A stretch of 64,000 bases of DNA from Bradyrhizobium sp. AT1 (GCF_001590795.1 NZ_JXDL01000001.1:1064589-1128588), one strand, 5' to 3'. Positions 28,940-38,268 are shown, counted from the stretch's first letter. Notes: generated by a model not told the origin, from the sequence alone. Made by a program: numbers and translations.

Positions 28940-30529
28940 TCACTTCGCGGGCGAGGTCTCGTCGACCCAGAGGTCCTCGACGTTCTGGTGGGTCAGCTCC
29001 GTCGCATTGAGCTGAACGCCCTTGAGCCACGGCTGCACCGCCATGACCGCCTTGTTGTAGTTGAAGAACCAGACCGGCGCTTCCTCATAGAGCAGCGCAT
29101 TGGCCTTTTGCAGCAGCTGGATGCGCTTGGCGGGATCGTCGGCCTGTCCGGCCTCGTCGACCATCTTGTCGAAATCGGCGTTCTTGAAGGTGGTGTAGTT
29201 GCAGGCCGGCTGCGGCGTCGACGAATGGAAGCATTTGAGGGCAGCCAGCGGATCCGGCCCGCTCGCCTGGGAATAGATGAAGGCCTGGTAGTCGCCGGTG
29301 CGAACCACCTCCGCAAGCACCGCGGTCTCGACCTGCTTGACCTTGGCCTTGATGCCGACCTTGTCCAGCATCGGGATCACGGCCGAGACGATCGGCAAGC
29401 CCCAGCTCTCGTTCTGGCTGGTGGTCCATTCGAACTCGAAGCCGTTGGGGTAGCCGGCCTCGGTGAGCAGCTGCTTGGCCTTGGCGGGATCGTGAGCATA
29501 CGGCTTCATCGCCTTGTCGTAGGCCGGCGAGGTCAGCGGCAGCCAGCTGGTGGCACGATAGGCCTTGCCCTTGACCAGCTTGTTGATGATCAGATCGGTG
29601 TCGATCGCGTAGTTGATCGCCTGCCTGACGCGCTTGTCGGCGAACGGCTTGAATGAGGGATTCATCCCCATGTAGCGCGTGAAGACCTCGGCGACCTCGA
29701 CGATGGTGCCCTTGAGATTGGCGTCCGATTGATAGGCGACGTATTGCGCAGGCCCAAGCACCGAGGTGTCGATCTCCTTGTTGCGGAAGGCGACATCGCG
29801 CGCGGCGGCCTCGGCCATGATCGACACGGTAACCTTGTCGGCATAGGGCTTGCCGGGCTTGTAGAACCGGTCCCACCGCTCCAGCACGATGCGCGATCCC
29901 GGTACGTGCTCGACGAATTTGAACGGTCCGAGACCGATCGGATGCTGGATGAAGCTCTCCTTGGCGCCCTCGTCGGCGGGATAGATCGAGGTCAGCGCGG
30001 TGAAGAAGTAGAAGCCGGGATCGACCTTCTCGGTCAGCTTCATCTCGATGGTGAAATCATCGATCTTCTTCAGGCCGGAGATTTCCTTGGCCTGGCCCTT
30101 CTCGACCGCGGCCGCGCCCTCGATCACGCGGACGAAACGCGCACCGGGAAAGGCCTTGGTGCCGTCCATGATGCGGGTGTAGGACCAGATGACGTCGTCC
30201 GCCGTCATCTTGCGGCCGTTGTGGAAATAGGCGTCATCGCGCAGCTTGAAGGTGTGAACGAGACCGCCCCCCGAGACGGCGTCCTCCTTGGCCAGTTCCA
30301 GAACCGGTTTGCCTTCCGCCGAATTCCAGATGTAGAGCGAGCGATGCAGCGCCTTGGCGTAGATCTCGTCCTGGGCGCGCTGGGTGGTGTGAATGTCGAG
30401 ACTGGTGAAACTCGAGCCATAAGGCGCGGTCATGCGGATGGTTCCGCCCTTGCGCGGCGTCTGCGCCTCCACTGACCCGGCGAGCGCCAGCCCCACCCCC
30501 GCGACGATCGCGATCATCCTGAACATCAT
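28940..30529 (-). CDS. Extracellular solute-binding protein family 5 (peptide/nickel type)
   Basis: A 529-residue periplasmic protein with a signal peptide ending SVEAQ. The family-5 signature region is seen as LVHTFKLRDDAYFHNGRKMTADDVIWSYTRIMDG near 95-125. Domain closure features include YNYNKAVM-like aromatic residues near the C-terminus (VWFFNYNKAVMAVQPWLKG). It is the first gene of the five-gene importer and defines the ligand, most likely a short peptide or another family-5 ligand; no metal-binding His cluster is evident. It is divergent from the exported protein gene at 30815. Confidence 0.9.
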   Translation of the reverse strand: MMFRMIAIVAGVGLALAGSVEAQTPRKGGTIRMTAPYGSSFTSLDIHTTQRAQDEIYAKALHRSLYIWNSAEGKPVLELAKEDAVSGGGLVHTFKLRDDAYFHNGRKMTADDVIWSYTRIMDGTKAFPGARFVRVIEGAAAVEKGQAKEISGLKKIDDFTIEMKLTEKVDPGFYFFTALTSIYPADEGAKESFIQHPIGLGPFKFVEHVPGSRIVLERWDRFYKPGKPYADKVTVSIMAEAAARDVAFRNKEIDTSVLGPAQYVAYQSDANLKGTIVEVAEVFTRYMGMNPSFKPFADKRVRQAINYAIDTDLIINKLVKGKAYRATSWLPLTSPAYDKAMKPYAHDPAKAKQLLTEAGYPNGFEFEWTTSQNESWGLPIVSAVIPMLDKVGIKAKVKQVETAVLAEVVRTGDYQAFIYSQASGPDPLAALKCFHSSTPQPACNYTTFKNADFDKMVDEAGQADDPAKRIQLLQKANALLYEEAPVWFFNYNKAVMAVQPWLKGVQLNATELTHQNVEDLWVDETSPAK

Positions 30530-30814
30530 GTGTCCCCCAACAACGCAGGTGCATGCCGATCAGAGATTTGATCATTCGCAGCCTGTCGAATGCAAGCTTC
30601 GTTTTTGATGGAGACCAATGTCTGTTCCGGGAGGCCGGGTTTCAACGCGGAGACCTCCGAGACCGGGTTGCATCCCCGCAGCGATACAAGCCGACGATTG
30701 ACGCGGTGCGTCATCAGCCGGCCGGGACAAGTGAACATTTTTCGCAGCCAACGCGACCAAGCTGTGGATCGTCACCTGAGCCCCGGAAATCGCGAAAACA
30801 GGGATCGCGGAAAC

Positions 30815-31699
30815 ATGAAACGCCGAAAGCTAGGTTTTCTACTCGCCTGCAGTCTGGTCGCCGCGACGGCGGCGATGGCGATCCCGGTGACGCCGGACCC
30901 CGTTCGCGACCGCCCGACCAACACCATCCATATCAACTGGTCCCACACCACGCGGTCCAACGGCTATGTCGACGATACATGGTGGGCGCTCAGGGAACGT
31001 TGCACGCCGGACAATCTTGGCGAACGCCTGCTCTGCGATGCCATCGGGCTGTTGGCTGGGGCCACCAGCCGGACGTTCGAGGCCAAGATGTCCGACGATT
31101 TGGGCCTGCCGCTCGCCGACCGCTGGGGCCTGATGACTGCGAAGAATTCACCCTTCATCCGGTCGGCTCACGTCGAAACGCCGCTTGGTCTTGCGGCCGT
31201 GCTCGGCTTCTATCGCGCCGCACTCGATCAGCGCGGCTGGACTGAAAACGATGGCGCGGTCGTCGAGGCTGAGAGGGCCGTTGTCGCCTTCACGACGTCG
31301 GATGGGCCGGGGCTGCTCCGGCTTGGCCGTCAGAACAACGTGACGATTGCCGACCTGTCGCTGCGCAAGGTGCTGGCCGCAACGTCCGGCATCCGGCCGG
31401 CGCCGGACCGAGTGATGCTGTTGGTCGGCAACAAGACGGATGAAGCTGCCGATATCACCGTCAACGAGCGAACCATCAGACTGGAGGCTCGCGCCGGAGA
31501 GGACCTGACGGATTCCGACGCCGCCGCAGGCAGGCTGCCTGATAGCCAGAAGATCGATCTGCCGCCGGGCAGGTACAAGGTCACGCTCGAGCTCGAAGGC
31601 CGCGCGGCGCAGCAGCGCGAGTTCGAGGTCGCGGCCAACGAAACCTGGGGCCTGCTGGTCGGCCCCGATGGGGCCCCGCTTCCGTTGCGGCTGTATTAG
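30815..31699 (+). CDS. Exported protein of unknown function
   Basis: A 294-residue protein with a signal peptide (KRRKLGFLLACSLVAATAAMA). Residues ~30-190 contain a WSHTTRSNGYVDDTWW segment and two cysteines (CTPDNLGERLLC) that could pair. The last ~90 residues look like a beta domain with a LPPGRYKVTLELEGRAAQQREFEVAANETWGLLV pattern that resembles an immunoglobulin-like or transthyretin-like strand set. I do not recognise a family. The ATG at 30815 precedes the signal peptide; an upstream open frame without a signal is not used. It is divergent from the peptide importer and convergent with mtnK. Confidence 0.65.
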   Translation: MKRRKLGFLLACSLVAATAAMAIPVTPDPVRDRPTNTIHINWSHTTRSNGYVDDTWWALRERCTPDNLGERLLCDAIGLLAGATSRTFEAKMSDDLGLPLADRWGLMTAKNSPFIRSAHVETPLGLAAVLGFYRAALDQRGWTENDGAVVEAERAVVAFTTSDGPGLLRLGRQNNVTIADLSLRKVLAATSGIRPAPDRVMLLVGNKTDEAADITVNERTIRLEARAGEDLTDSDAAAGRLPDSQKIDLPPGRYKVTLELEGRAAQQREFEVAANETWGLLVGPDGAPLPLRLY

Positions 31700-31720
31700 C
31701 GTTCCGCAACAATCCCTCCC

Positions 31721-31775
31721 CGTCATTGCGAGCGAAGCTCCCCCCACGACATTGCGAGGAGCGCTCGCGACGGAG
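31721..31775. repeat. Fragment of a Bradyrhizobium-type intergenic repeat
   Basis: CGTCATTGCGAGCGAAGC at 31721-31738 followed by a second ATTGCGAGGAGCG block at 31751-31763. This matches a repeat I recall from Bradyrhizobium and Rhodopseudomonas intergenic regions, here apparently truncated. It lies between two convergent genes. Confidence 0.5.
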
Positions 31776-31802
31776 CATGCGGGTGCGCCCCGCACAACAT
31801 CT

Positions 31803-33089
31803 TCAGCCGGACAATTCCGGCTGCCAGTCCTTCAGCTTTCGTGCAGCCCCCGTAACATCGGCGATCACCCGAAACGCCGCGGCCTCCACCATCATCCCGC
31901 GCGCGAGCCGCACGGCGCGCGCCTCACTCACCGCCCGCTTCCGAGCATCCTCGATCAGCTCGAAATCGATGTTGTGGGCGAGACCGAAGATGCGGCGGAT
32001 GATTTTCGCTGCGGCGAAGCCGACCGTCTCAGTGAACAGGCGCTGCATGTAGGCTTGCCGCTCGGCCTCCAGCCGCGCGGCGCCCTTCTCACCGGCGAAG
32101 AGCGAGATCGGATAGGCATCGCCGGTGCCTTGCGCGCGCCAGAGCTCGAGGAATTTCCGGGCGAACTCGCTCCACACCGTTTCCACGGTCTGCAGCACCC
32201 AGGCCTCGAACGCGGCCCGCTCGCCCGGCGCACGCTCATGGCCGGCGGAGGCGAAATAGGCCATCAGGAGATTGGCGAGCACCGCGCCGACGTCGAAGCC
32301 CATCGGACCATAGAACGCGAATTCCGGGTCGATCACCCGCGTCTGGCTCTCCGTGACCATGATCGAGCCGGTGTGGAGGTCGCCGTGCAGCAGCGCCTCC
32401 GGGCTCGCCATGAATTTCAGCTTCAGCCGGGAGATGGCGACGTGCAGGTCCATGTCGTCGCGGAGCTCCGCGGCGAGGCCGTCGAGATAGGGCGCGGTCC
32501 AGCGGTTCTGCTCGGCGATGCGATAGGGATCGGTGAAGATCAAATCCTCGGTGATCTTGCAGAGCGCGTGGTTGCCGGCGAAAGCCGCGATGCCCTCCTT
32601 CTTTTCGGCCGCGGACAGCGCGAGATCGGAGGTGAAGAACAGCGTCCGCGCCATGAAGGTGGTGATGTCATCGACGAAGCCCGGATATTGCGTTCCCGCA
32701 ACCAGTCCCTTGCGCATGATGATATGGGGCTCGAGCAGCTCCATCACCGTCAGTGCCAGCGCCTCGTTGTGATGCAGCAAAGCCGGCACGAGGCCGGACG
32801 CGAGCTCGGCCTGCTTCGACAGCGCCAGATATTCGTAATGGGCCCGCGACAGCGGCAGCGGCCAGCTTTCGCCGACGAGGCGGACATAAGGCAGCGCCTG
32901 CTTCACGGCGATACCGCCGTTCGTGCCCTTGACGATGAAGACGAGGTTCAGATTGCCGTCGCCGACCTCGGTGATTGCCCAGTGGGCGGGATCGCCGCCG
33001 AGGAGCGTTTTCAAGTCCGGCAGGCCTGCGAGATAATCCCGCAAGGCCGCCTCATGCAGAATCCGGTAGTCCTCCCGCTCCTGCGTCAT
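31803..33089 (-). CDS. mtnK: S-methyl-5-thioribose kinase
   Basis: A 428-residue kinase of the aminoglycoside-phosphotransferase fold that phosphorylates methylthioribose in methionine salvage. Visible features are the nucleotide loop GDGNLNLVFIV, VKQALPYVRLVGESWPL, the catalytic loop LHGDLHTGSIMV, and the metal-binding IDPEFAFYGPMGFDVG that replaces the usual DFG-like motif in this family. Length fits MtnK (~400). The usual partner mtnA (methylthioribose-1-phosphate isomerase) is not in the window, so the gene stands alone here. It overlaps no neighbour; a palindromic repeat lies just upstream. Confidence 0.9.
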   Translation of the reverse strand: MTQEREDYRILHEAALRDYLAGLPDLKTLLGGDPAHWAITEVGDGNLNLVFIVKGTNGGIAVKQALPYVRLVGESWPLPLSRAHYEYLALSKQAELASGLVPALLHHNEALALTVMELLEPHIIMRKGLVAGTQYPGFVDDITTFMARTLFFTSDLALSAAEKKEGIAAFAGNHALCKITEDLIFTDPYRIAEQNRWTAPYLDGLAAELRDDMDLHVAISRLKLKFMASPEALLHGDLHTGSIMVTESQTRVIDPEFAFYGPMGFDVGAVLANLLMAYFASAGHERAPGERAAFEAWVLQTVETVWSEFARKFLELWRAQGTGDAYPISLFAGEKGAARLEAERQAYMQRLFTETVGFAAAKIIRRIFGLAHNIDFELIEDARKRAVSEARAVRLARGMMVEAAAFRVIADVTGAARKLKDWQPELSG

Positions 33090-33114
33090 GACGATCCCAT
33101 CCCATTCCTATTTT

Positions 33115-33151
33115 GAGCATGATCTTTCGGAAAACCGCTTCACACTTTGCG
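33115..33151. repeat. Palindromic intergenic repeat, partial copy
   Basis: GAGCATGATC followed by TCGGAAAACCGCTTCACAC. It is the reverse complement of most of the full palindrome at 34282-34328 and then diverges after CACTTTG. It lies upstream of mtnK and downstream of the small membrane protein gene. Confidence 0.75.
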
Positions 33152-33198
33152 CTAGCGCGGCCCTCCGGGTCCGGAGCATGCTCTGCAGGGCCGGATCG

Positions 33199-33546
33199 TT
33201 ACTCCCGCTCCAGGAAGCTCGAGCCGATCTCGGCCTTTCTTTTGATGGGATCGTAATCACAATAAACGAGATCCGCCACCAGCGTGTAGCTGGCGCTGAC
33301 ATTGTATTTGTCTGTTTTGACCGAGTTCAGGCCGATCACCGAGGTGCTCTTGCCGCCGTTCCATTTGAACGGGGTCGAGCTCTTAGCCTGCTCGCAGGCT
33401 GCGACGGCCTCGTTGAAGACATAGCCCTCGACGAAAGCCTTCAGCGTGCGCACCTGCACCGCCATCCTCCATTCGACATAGCCGATGGCACCAAGGCCGG
33501 CGACGATCAGCACCAGAAGCGCGACGACGATGCGTTGAAAAGTCAT
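33199..33546 (-). CDS. Small membrane-anchored protein of unknown function
   Basis: A 115-residue protein. One N-terminal membrane helix (residues ~4-24, IVVALLVLIVAGLGAIGYV) is followed by a soluble domain of about 90 residues with two cysteines (AVAACEQAK and VYCDYD). The ATG at 33546 starts directly before the helix; an upstream GTG or ATG would add eight residues. It lies 28 bases downstream of the DUF1467 gene on the same strand and may be the tail of that unit. No family recognised. Confidence 0.65.
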   Translation of the reverse strand: MTFQRIVVALLVLIVAGLGAIGYVEWRMAVQVRTLKAFVEGYVFNEAVAACEQAKSSTPFKWNGGKSTSVIGLNSVKTDKYNVSASYTLVADLVYCDYDPIKRKAEIGSSFLERE

Positions 33547-33574
33547 TCGTCCCCCCAAAAGCAAAACCAAAAAT

Positions 33575-33850
33575 TTAAAACGGCATCCCCATCAGCTTCG
33601 ACAGGCGCTCGATGGAGAGATAGCCGGCGTGATAGGCGACCATGGCGATCCCGTAAATGATCGCGGAGATGATCGTGGTCCAGATCAGCTTGCCGCCCAT
33701 CCGCGTCAGGATCGGCGCGCCGGGATCGGTGCCGGGCGCGCCGACGCCGTCCTCGTGTTGGCTGCGCACGCCGAACGGCAGCGTCAGGAACAGCGCGACC
33801 CACCAGATGACGAAGTAGATCGCGATCGCGGTCGATATCTGGATGGCCAT
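33575..33850 (-). CDS. DUF1467 family membrane protein
   Basis: A 91-residue protein with two membrane helices (residues ~8-26 and ~55-75). The N-terminal motif YFVIWWVALFLTLPFGVRSQHEDG is the DUF1467 signature. It follows the epimerase gene by 9 bases. In many Hyphomicrobiales the order is birA, rnj, epimerase, DUF1467, proS, and the same order up to DUF1467 is seen here. The function is unknown. Confidence 0.88.
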   Translation of the reverse strand: MAIQISTAIAIYFVIWWVALFLTLPFGVRSQHEDGVGAPGTDPGAPILTRMGGKLIWTTIISAIIYGIAMVAYHAGYLSIERLSKLMGMPF

Positions 33851-33859
33851 GGGACGGCC

Positions 33860-34264
33860 TTATGCCTGCTCGATTTCGACCAGCGCGCCGGAAAAATCCT
33901 TCGGGTGCAGGAACAGCACCGGCTTGCCGTGGGCACCGATCTTCGGCACGCCGTCGCCGAGCACCCTCGCCCCCTCCTTCACCAGCGTGTCGCGCGAAGC
34001 GATGATGTCGACGACCTCGTAACAGACATGGTGGATGCCGCCGTCGGGGTTGCGCTCGACGAATTTTGCGATCGGCGAGGCCTCGCCGAGCGGCTCGATG
34101 AACTCGATCTTGGTGTTGGGGAGCGTGGCGAACACCGTGATGACGCCGTGCTCGGGCAGCGGCACGGCATCCGAGATCTGCGCGCCGAACGCGGCGCCAT
34201 AGATCCTGGCCGCCTTGACGGCATCCTTGGTCGCGATCGCGACGTGGTTGAGCCGGCCCAGCAT
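33860..34264 (-). CDS. mce: Methylmalonyl-CoA epimerase
   Basis: A 134-residue VOC-fold enzyme that interconverts the (R) and (S) forms of methylmalonyl-CoA in propionate metabolism. Visible features are the N-terminal NHVAIATKD with the first metal-ligand His, a central GEASPIAKFVERNPDGGIHHVCYEV with the second His, and the C-terminal HPKDFSGALVEIEQ with the Glu ligand. Length matches the family (~130-150). It lies between rnj and the DUF1467 gene, on the nuo strand. Confidence 0.92.
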   Translation of the reverse strand: MLGRLNHVAIATKDAVKAARIYGAAFGAQISDAVPLPEHGVITVFATLPNTKIEFIEPLGEASPIAKFVERNPDGGIHHVCYEVVDIIASRDTLVKEGARVLGDGVPKIGAHGKPVLFLHPKDFSGALVEIEQA

Positions 34265-34281
34265 GGTTGTTCTCCCTTAAG

Positions 34282-34328
34282 GCATGATCCGGAAAAGTGT
34301 GAAGCGGTTTTCCGAGAAGATCATGCCC
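34282..34328. repeat. Palindromic intergenic repeat, full copy
   Basis: The outer arms GGCATGATC (34282-34290) and GATCATGCC (34320-34328) pair, as do the inner arms GGAAAA and TTTTCC around GTGTGAAGCGG. A partial inverse copy is at 33115-33151. It separates rnj from mce. Confidence 0.8.
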
Positions 34329-34331
34329 AGA

Positions 34332-36002
34332 CTAGACTGTCAGTACGTGTACCAGACAGGGGGGCTTTTTGCCCCAATGTTCGTTAATCACGGCCCGGAC
34401 AGCGCGTCGCACCGACTCCGCCAGCGCATCCGCATCGCGGCGGCGCGCTTTCGGCAGGCCCTCGATGGTGGAGACCACGGCATCGAAGACGATGTCGTCG
34501 AAGGGCTCGCCGGCCCGGTTCTTCTCGGGGATGCCGACCAGATCGACCTCGGGATCGTCGGCGAGCTCGCCCTGCTCGGTCATGGCGATGGCGACGAAGG
34601 CGCAGCCGGAGAACGCCATGCGGCGGCGCTCGACCACGGCGCGCGACTTGGAATCCTCCAAAATCGTGCCGTCCTTGTAGAGACGGCCCGAGGGCACCTC
34701 GCCGACGATGCCGGGATCGCCGGGGCCGAGCTTGACGAGGTCGCCGTTGCGGCAGACCAGCACGCGCTGCACGCCGGCGGCGCGCGCCAGCTTGGCGTGC
34801 TCGTGCAGATGCAGGGCCTCGCCATGGACGGGGATCAGGAGCTGCGGTTTCGTCCAGGCGATCAGGTCGCGCAATTCGTCGCGACGGGGATGGCCGGAGA
34901 CGTGGACCAGCGCGTCGCGGTCGGTGATGATCTCGACGCCCTGCAGCACCAGATTGTTGACGATCGAGCCGACCGCCTTCTCGTTGCCCGGGATGGTGCG
35001 CGAGGAGAAGATGACGCAGTCGCCGCGGTTGAGCGTGATCTCGGGGTGGTCGTCATTGGCGATGCGCGCCAGCGCGGCGCGCGGCTCGCCCTGGCTGCCG
35101 GTGCAGAGCGCCAGCACCTTGTCCTGCGGCAGATGGCCGTAGATCTCGGGCGAGCGGAAATTCTGCACGCCGTCGAGATAGCCGGTCTCGCGCGCGACCT
35201 GCACCACGCGCTCCATGGCACGGCCGACGACGACGACCTCGCGATCGGCGGCTTTGGCGGCGGCGGCCACGGCCTTGATGCGCGCGACGTTGGAGGCGAA
35301 GGTCGTGACCGCGACGCGGCCCTTGGCCGATTTCACGAGGTCGATGATGGTGCGGGCGACCTCGGCTTCCGAGGGCGAGCGGCCGTCGCGCACCGCGTTG
35401 GTGGAATCGCCAATCAGGGCGAGCAGGCCCTCTTCGCCGAGCTCGCGCAGCCGCTTCTCGTCGGTCGGACGCCCCAGCGTCGGGGTCGGGTCGATCTTCC
35501 AGTCGCCGGTGTGCAGCACCGTGCCGGCCGAGGTGTGGATCGCCAGCGCGTGCGCCTCGGGAATGGAGTGCGCGACGGGGATGAACTCGACGTTGAACGG
35601 GCCGACGTCGACGCGGCCGCCCGACGGCACCACCGTCACCGGGATCTTCGGCGCATTGCGCTCGGCGGCACATTTGGCCTCGAACAAGGCGGCGCTGAAC
35701 TGCGTCGCGTAGATCGGGCATTTCAGCTTCGGCCAGAGATCGATGATGGCGCCGAAATGGTCCTCGTGAGCGTGGGTCAGCACCAGGCCCATCAGGTTCT
35801 TGCGTTCCTTCTCCAGGAAGGAGATGTCCGGCATGATCAGGTCGATGCCCGGCAGATGCTCCTCGTCACCGAAGGAGACGCCGAGATCGACCGCCATCCA
35901 GGCGCGCTGCTGGCGGCTCCCAAGGCCGTAGATCGACAGGTTCATGCCGATCTCGCCGACGCCGCCGAGCGGCGCAAACACCAGTTCTTCAGGCTTCGCC
36001 AT
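34332..36002 (-). CDS. rnj: Ribonuclease J
   Basis: A 556-residue metallo-beta-lactamase/beta-CASP nuclease that degrades and matures RNA in the cytoplasm, with 5'-to-3' exonuclease and endonuclease activity. The zinc site reads LTHAHEDHFGA near residues 75-85, with further ligands in PVAHSIPEAH and HTGDWKID. The beta-CASP part has CTGSQGEPRAALARIA and HVSGHPRRDEL. The ATG at 36002 overlaps the birA stop by one base; a GTG at 36005 is also possible. Its place behind birA is standard in alphaproteobacteria. Confidence 0.94.
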   Translation of the reverse strand: MAKPEELVFAPLGGVGEIGMNLSIYGLGSRQQRAWMAVDLGVSFGDEEHLPGIDLIMPDISFLEKERKNLMGLVLTHAHEDHFGAIIDLWPKLKCPIYATQFSAALFEAKCAAERNAPKIPVTVVPSGGRVDVGPFNVEFIPVAHSIPEAHALAIHTSAGTVLHTGDWKIDPTPTLGRPTDEKRLRELGEEGLLALIGDSTNAVRDGRSPSEAEVARTIIDLVKSAKGRVAVTTFASNVARIKAVAAAAKAADREVVVVGRAMERVVQVARETGYLDGVQNFRSPEIYGHLPQDKVLALCTGSQGEPRAALARIANDDHPEITLNRGDCVIFSSRTIPGNEKAVGSIVNNLVLQGVEIITDRDALVHVSGHPRRDELRDLIAWTKPQLLIPVHGEALHLHEHAKLARAAGVQRVLVCRNGDLVKLGPGDPGIVGEVPSGRLYKDGTILEDSKSRAVVERRRMAFSGCAFVAIAMTEQGELADDPEVDLVGIPEKNRAGEPFDDIVFDAVVSTIEGLPKARRRDADALAESVRRAVRAVINEHWGKKPPCLVHVLTV

Positions 36003-36808
36003 CACGCAGCTCCCACGGAGGCGACCGGACCGAAGAACACCTCGCCCGCGGCGACCGGCACGCGGCGGCCCTCCGCGGTTCGGACGATCAGGCAGCCGGT
36101 GTCGTCGATGGTGTCAAAAATGCCTTCCAGCGTCATCGTCCCCGTATGGATCGCGACCTTCTCGCCAAGACCCGCGGCGCGCTCGAGCCACAGCTTTCGG
36201 ATCTCGGCAAAGCCGCTTCCATTGGCCCAGATGCCGCGGAATTCGACCCAGGCGTCGGAGAGCGCCGCGAACAGCTCCTCCGCGCTGATCTGGACGCCCA
36301 GTGCGGCCAGCGAGACGGCGGGCGTTGGCGTCCCCTCGGGCGCAGCGACGACATTGGTGCCGATGCCGACGACGATGGCGAGGCGGTCGCCGATGGCCTC
36401 CGCCTCCAACCCGATGCCAACCAGCTTCTTGCCGTTGGCCAGGACGTCATTGGGCCATTTCAGGGCGTAGCGGGGACGGCCTTCGCCGAGGCGCAGCGCA
36501 GCTTCGAGGCTGACCTTCTCCAGCGCGGCCTCTTCGGCGAGGCCTGCGGCAAAGCCGATGGTGGCGGCAACCGCCGGCGCTACGTCCAGGACTTCGAGCA
36601 CGCTGGCGGCGAGATTGCCGCGCGGCGCGATCCAGGGGCGCTGACGACGGCCACGGCCGGCGGTTTGCTCCGACGTCACGAACCACATCGGGCCGCGTTC
36701 GCCAGCCCTGGCGCGCTCGATCGCCTCGGTGTTGGTCGAGCCGGTCCGTTCGAACGCCGCGAGCTTGTAGCCCGCGGATGATGCGCGAGGACCGAGCGCG
36801 AAAGCCAT
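36002..36808 (-). CDS. birA: Biotin--[acetyl-CoA-carboxylase] ligase BirA (no DNA-binding domain)
   Basis: A 268-residue ligase that activates biotin with ATP and attaches it to the carboxyl carrier protein. Motifs are TSEQTAGRGRRQRPW (biotinyl-AMP loop) near 43-58, GNLAAS, and LKWPNDVL near 117-124. The N-terminal helix-turn-helix of bifunctional E. coli BirA is absent, so it is a catalytic-only form. It begins one base after the nuoN stop and is co-transcribed with the nuo genes. Confidence 0.93.
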   Translation of the reverse strand: MAFALGPRASSAGYKLAAFERTGSTNTEAIERARAGERGPMWFVTSEQTAGRGRRQRPWIAPRGNLAASVLEVLDVAPAVAATIGFAAGLAEEAALEKVSLEAALRLGEGRPRYALKWPNDVLANGKKLVGIGLEAEAIGDRLAIVVGIGTNVVAAPEGTPTPAVSLAALGVQISAEELFAALSDAWVEFRGIWANGSGFAEIRKLWLERAAGLGEKVAIHTGTMTLEGIFDTIDDTGCLIVRTAEGRRVPVAAGEVFFGPVASVGAA

Positions 36809-36809
36809 C

Positions 36810-38246
36810 CTAGAACAGCGACTTTGCCGCGGCGGAGGCGACGCTCACCACGGGACCTGCGAACAGCGCGAACAGAATGTTGAACAGGCCGAACACCGCC
36901 AGCACCGTCTTGACCTCGACGCGCACCGGATCGACCTGGCCGGCCGGCTCGTCGAAATACATCGTCTTGACGATGGACAGGTAATAATAGCAGCCGACCA
37001 CGCTGGTCAGCACGCCGATGACGGCGAGCGTGAACAGGTTCGCCTTGATGGCGGCGACGAAGACGTACCATTTGGCGAAGAAGCCGGCGAGCGGCGGAAT
37101 GCCCGCGAGCGAGAACAGCAGCATCGCGAACATGAAGGCGAGCAGCGGATTGGTGCGCGACAGACCAGCGAAATCGCTGATCTGCTCGACGGCCTGGCCG
37201 TTGCGGCGCATGGCGAGGATGATCGAGAACGAGCCCAGTGTCATCGCGACATAGATCACGATGTACATCAGCACGCCCTGCGCGCCCTCGACCGTGCCCG
37301 AGGCAAGGCCGACCAGCGCGAAGCCCATGTGGCCGATCGAGGAATAGGCCATCAGGCGCTTGATGTTGCTCTGGCCGATCGCGGCGAACGAACCCAGCGC
37401 CATCGAGGCGATCGACACGAACACCAGGATCTGCTGCCACTGCGAGACGATGCCCGGGAATGCGGTCAGCGTGACGCGAGTGAACACGGCAAGCGCAGCG
37501 ACCTTCGGCGCCGAAGCGAAGAAGGCGGTGACCGGGGTCGGCGCGCCCTCGTAGACGTCAGGCGTCCACATGTGGAACGGCACGGCCGAGACCTTGAAGC
37601 AGAGACCGACGAGCAGGAAGACCAGGCCGAACAACAGGCCGACATTGGAGATGGTCGCGGCCGCGGCGATGCCGGTGAAGCTGACCGTGCCGGTGAAGCC
37701 ATAGATCAGCGAGGCGCCGTACAGCAGCATGCCCGAGGACAGCGCGCCCAGGACAAAGTACTTCAGGCCGGCTTCGGTGGACTTGGCATTGTCGCGGTTG
37801 GAGGCCGCCACGACGTAGAGCGCCAGCGACATCAGTTCGAGGCCGAGATAGAGCGAGATCAGGTCGCCGGCCGAGATCAGCACCATCATGCCGAGCGTCG
37901 AGAGCAGCACAAGGATGGCGTATTCGAAGATGCGGCGCGACGGATCCGACAGGAACTCGGTCGACAGCACCAGCGTCACCGCCGAGCCGATCAGGGCCAG
38001 GATCTTCATGAAGCGAGCGAAGTCGTCGACGATGAAGCTGCCGCCGAAGGTCACATGCTTGCCGGCAGGCAGCATGTATTCGAGCACCCCGACGACGACC
38101 AGGAGCACGACCGCCAGCGAGGTGACCGCGCCGGTGGTCCCCTGCCCGCGATAGGCTCCCAGCATCAGCAGAGCCATGGCGCCGATCGCGAGCACGATCT
38201 CGGGCAGTACCGGCGCCAGTTGATAACCTGCAGTCTCAAAGCTCAT
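36810..38246 (-). CDS. nuoN: NADH-quinone oxidoreductase subunit N
   Basis: A 478-residue antiporter-like membrane subunit of complex I with about fourteen helices. The signatures AYSSIGHMGFALVGLASG and PLAGFFAKWYVFVAAIKANLF are present, with the conserved Lys residues of the proton path. It is the last of fourteen nuo genes and lies 22 bases after nuoM. Confidence 0.96.
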   Translation of the reverse strand: MSFETAGYQLAPVLPEIVLAIGAMALLMLGAYRGQGTTGAVTSLAVVLLVVVGVLEYMLPAGKHVTFGGSFIVDDFARFMKILALIGSAVTLVLSTEFLSDPSRRIFEYAILVLLSTLGMMVLISAGDLISLYLGLELMSLALYVVAASNRDNAKSTEAGLKYFVLGALSSGMLLYGASLIYGFTGTVSFTGIAAAATISNVGLLFGLVFLLVGLCFKVSAVPFHMWTPDVYEGAPTPVTAFFASAPKVAALAVFTRVTLTAFPGIVSQWQQILVFVSIASMALGSFAAIGQSNIKRLMAYSSIGHMGFALVGLASGTVEGAQGVLMYIVIYVAMTLGSFSIILAMRRNGQAVEQISDFAGLSRTNPLLAFMFAMLLFSLAGIPPLAGFFAKWYVFVAAIKANLFTLAVIGVLTSVVGCYYYLSIVKTMYFDEPAGQVDPVRVEVKTVLAVFGLFNILFALFAGPVVSVASAAAKSLF

Positions 38247-38268
38247 GGCGATATCCTGACCTGCCCGG

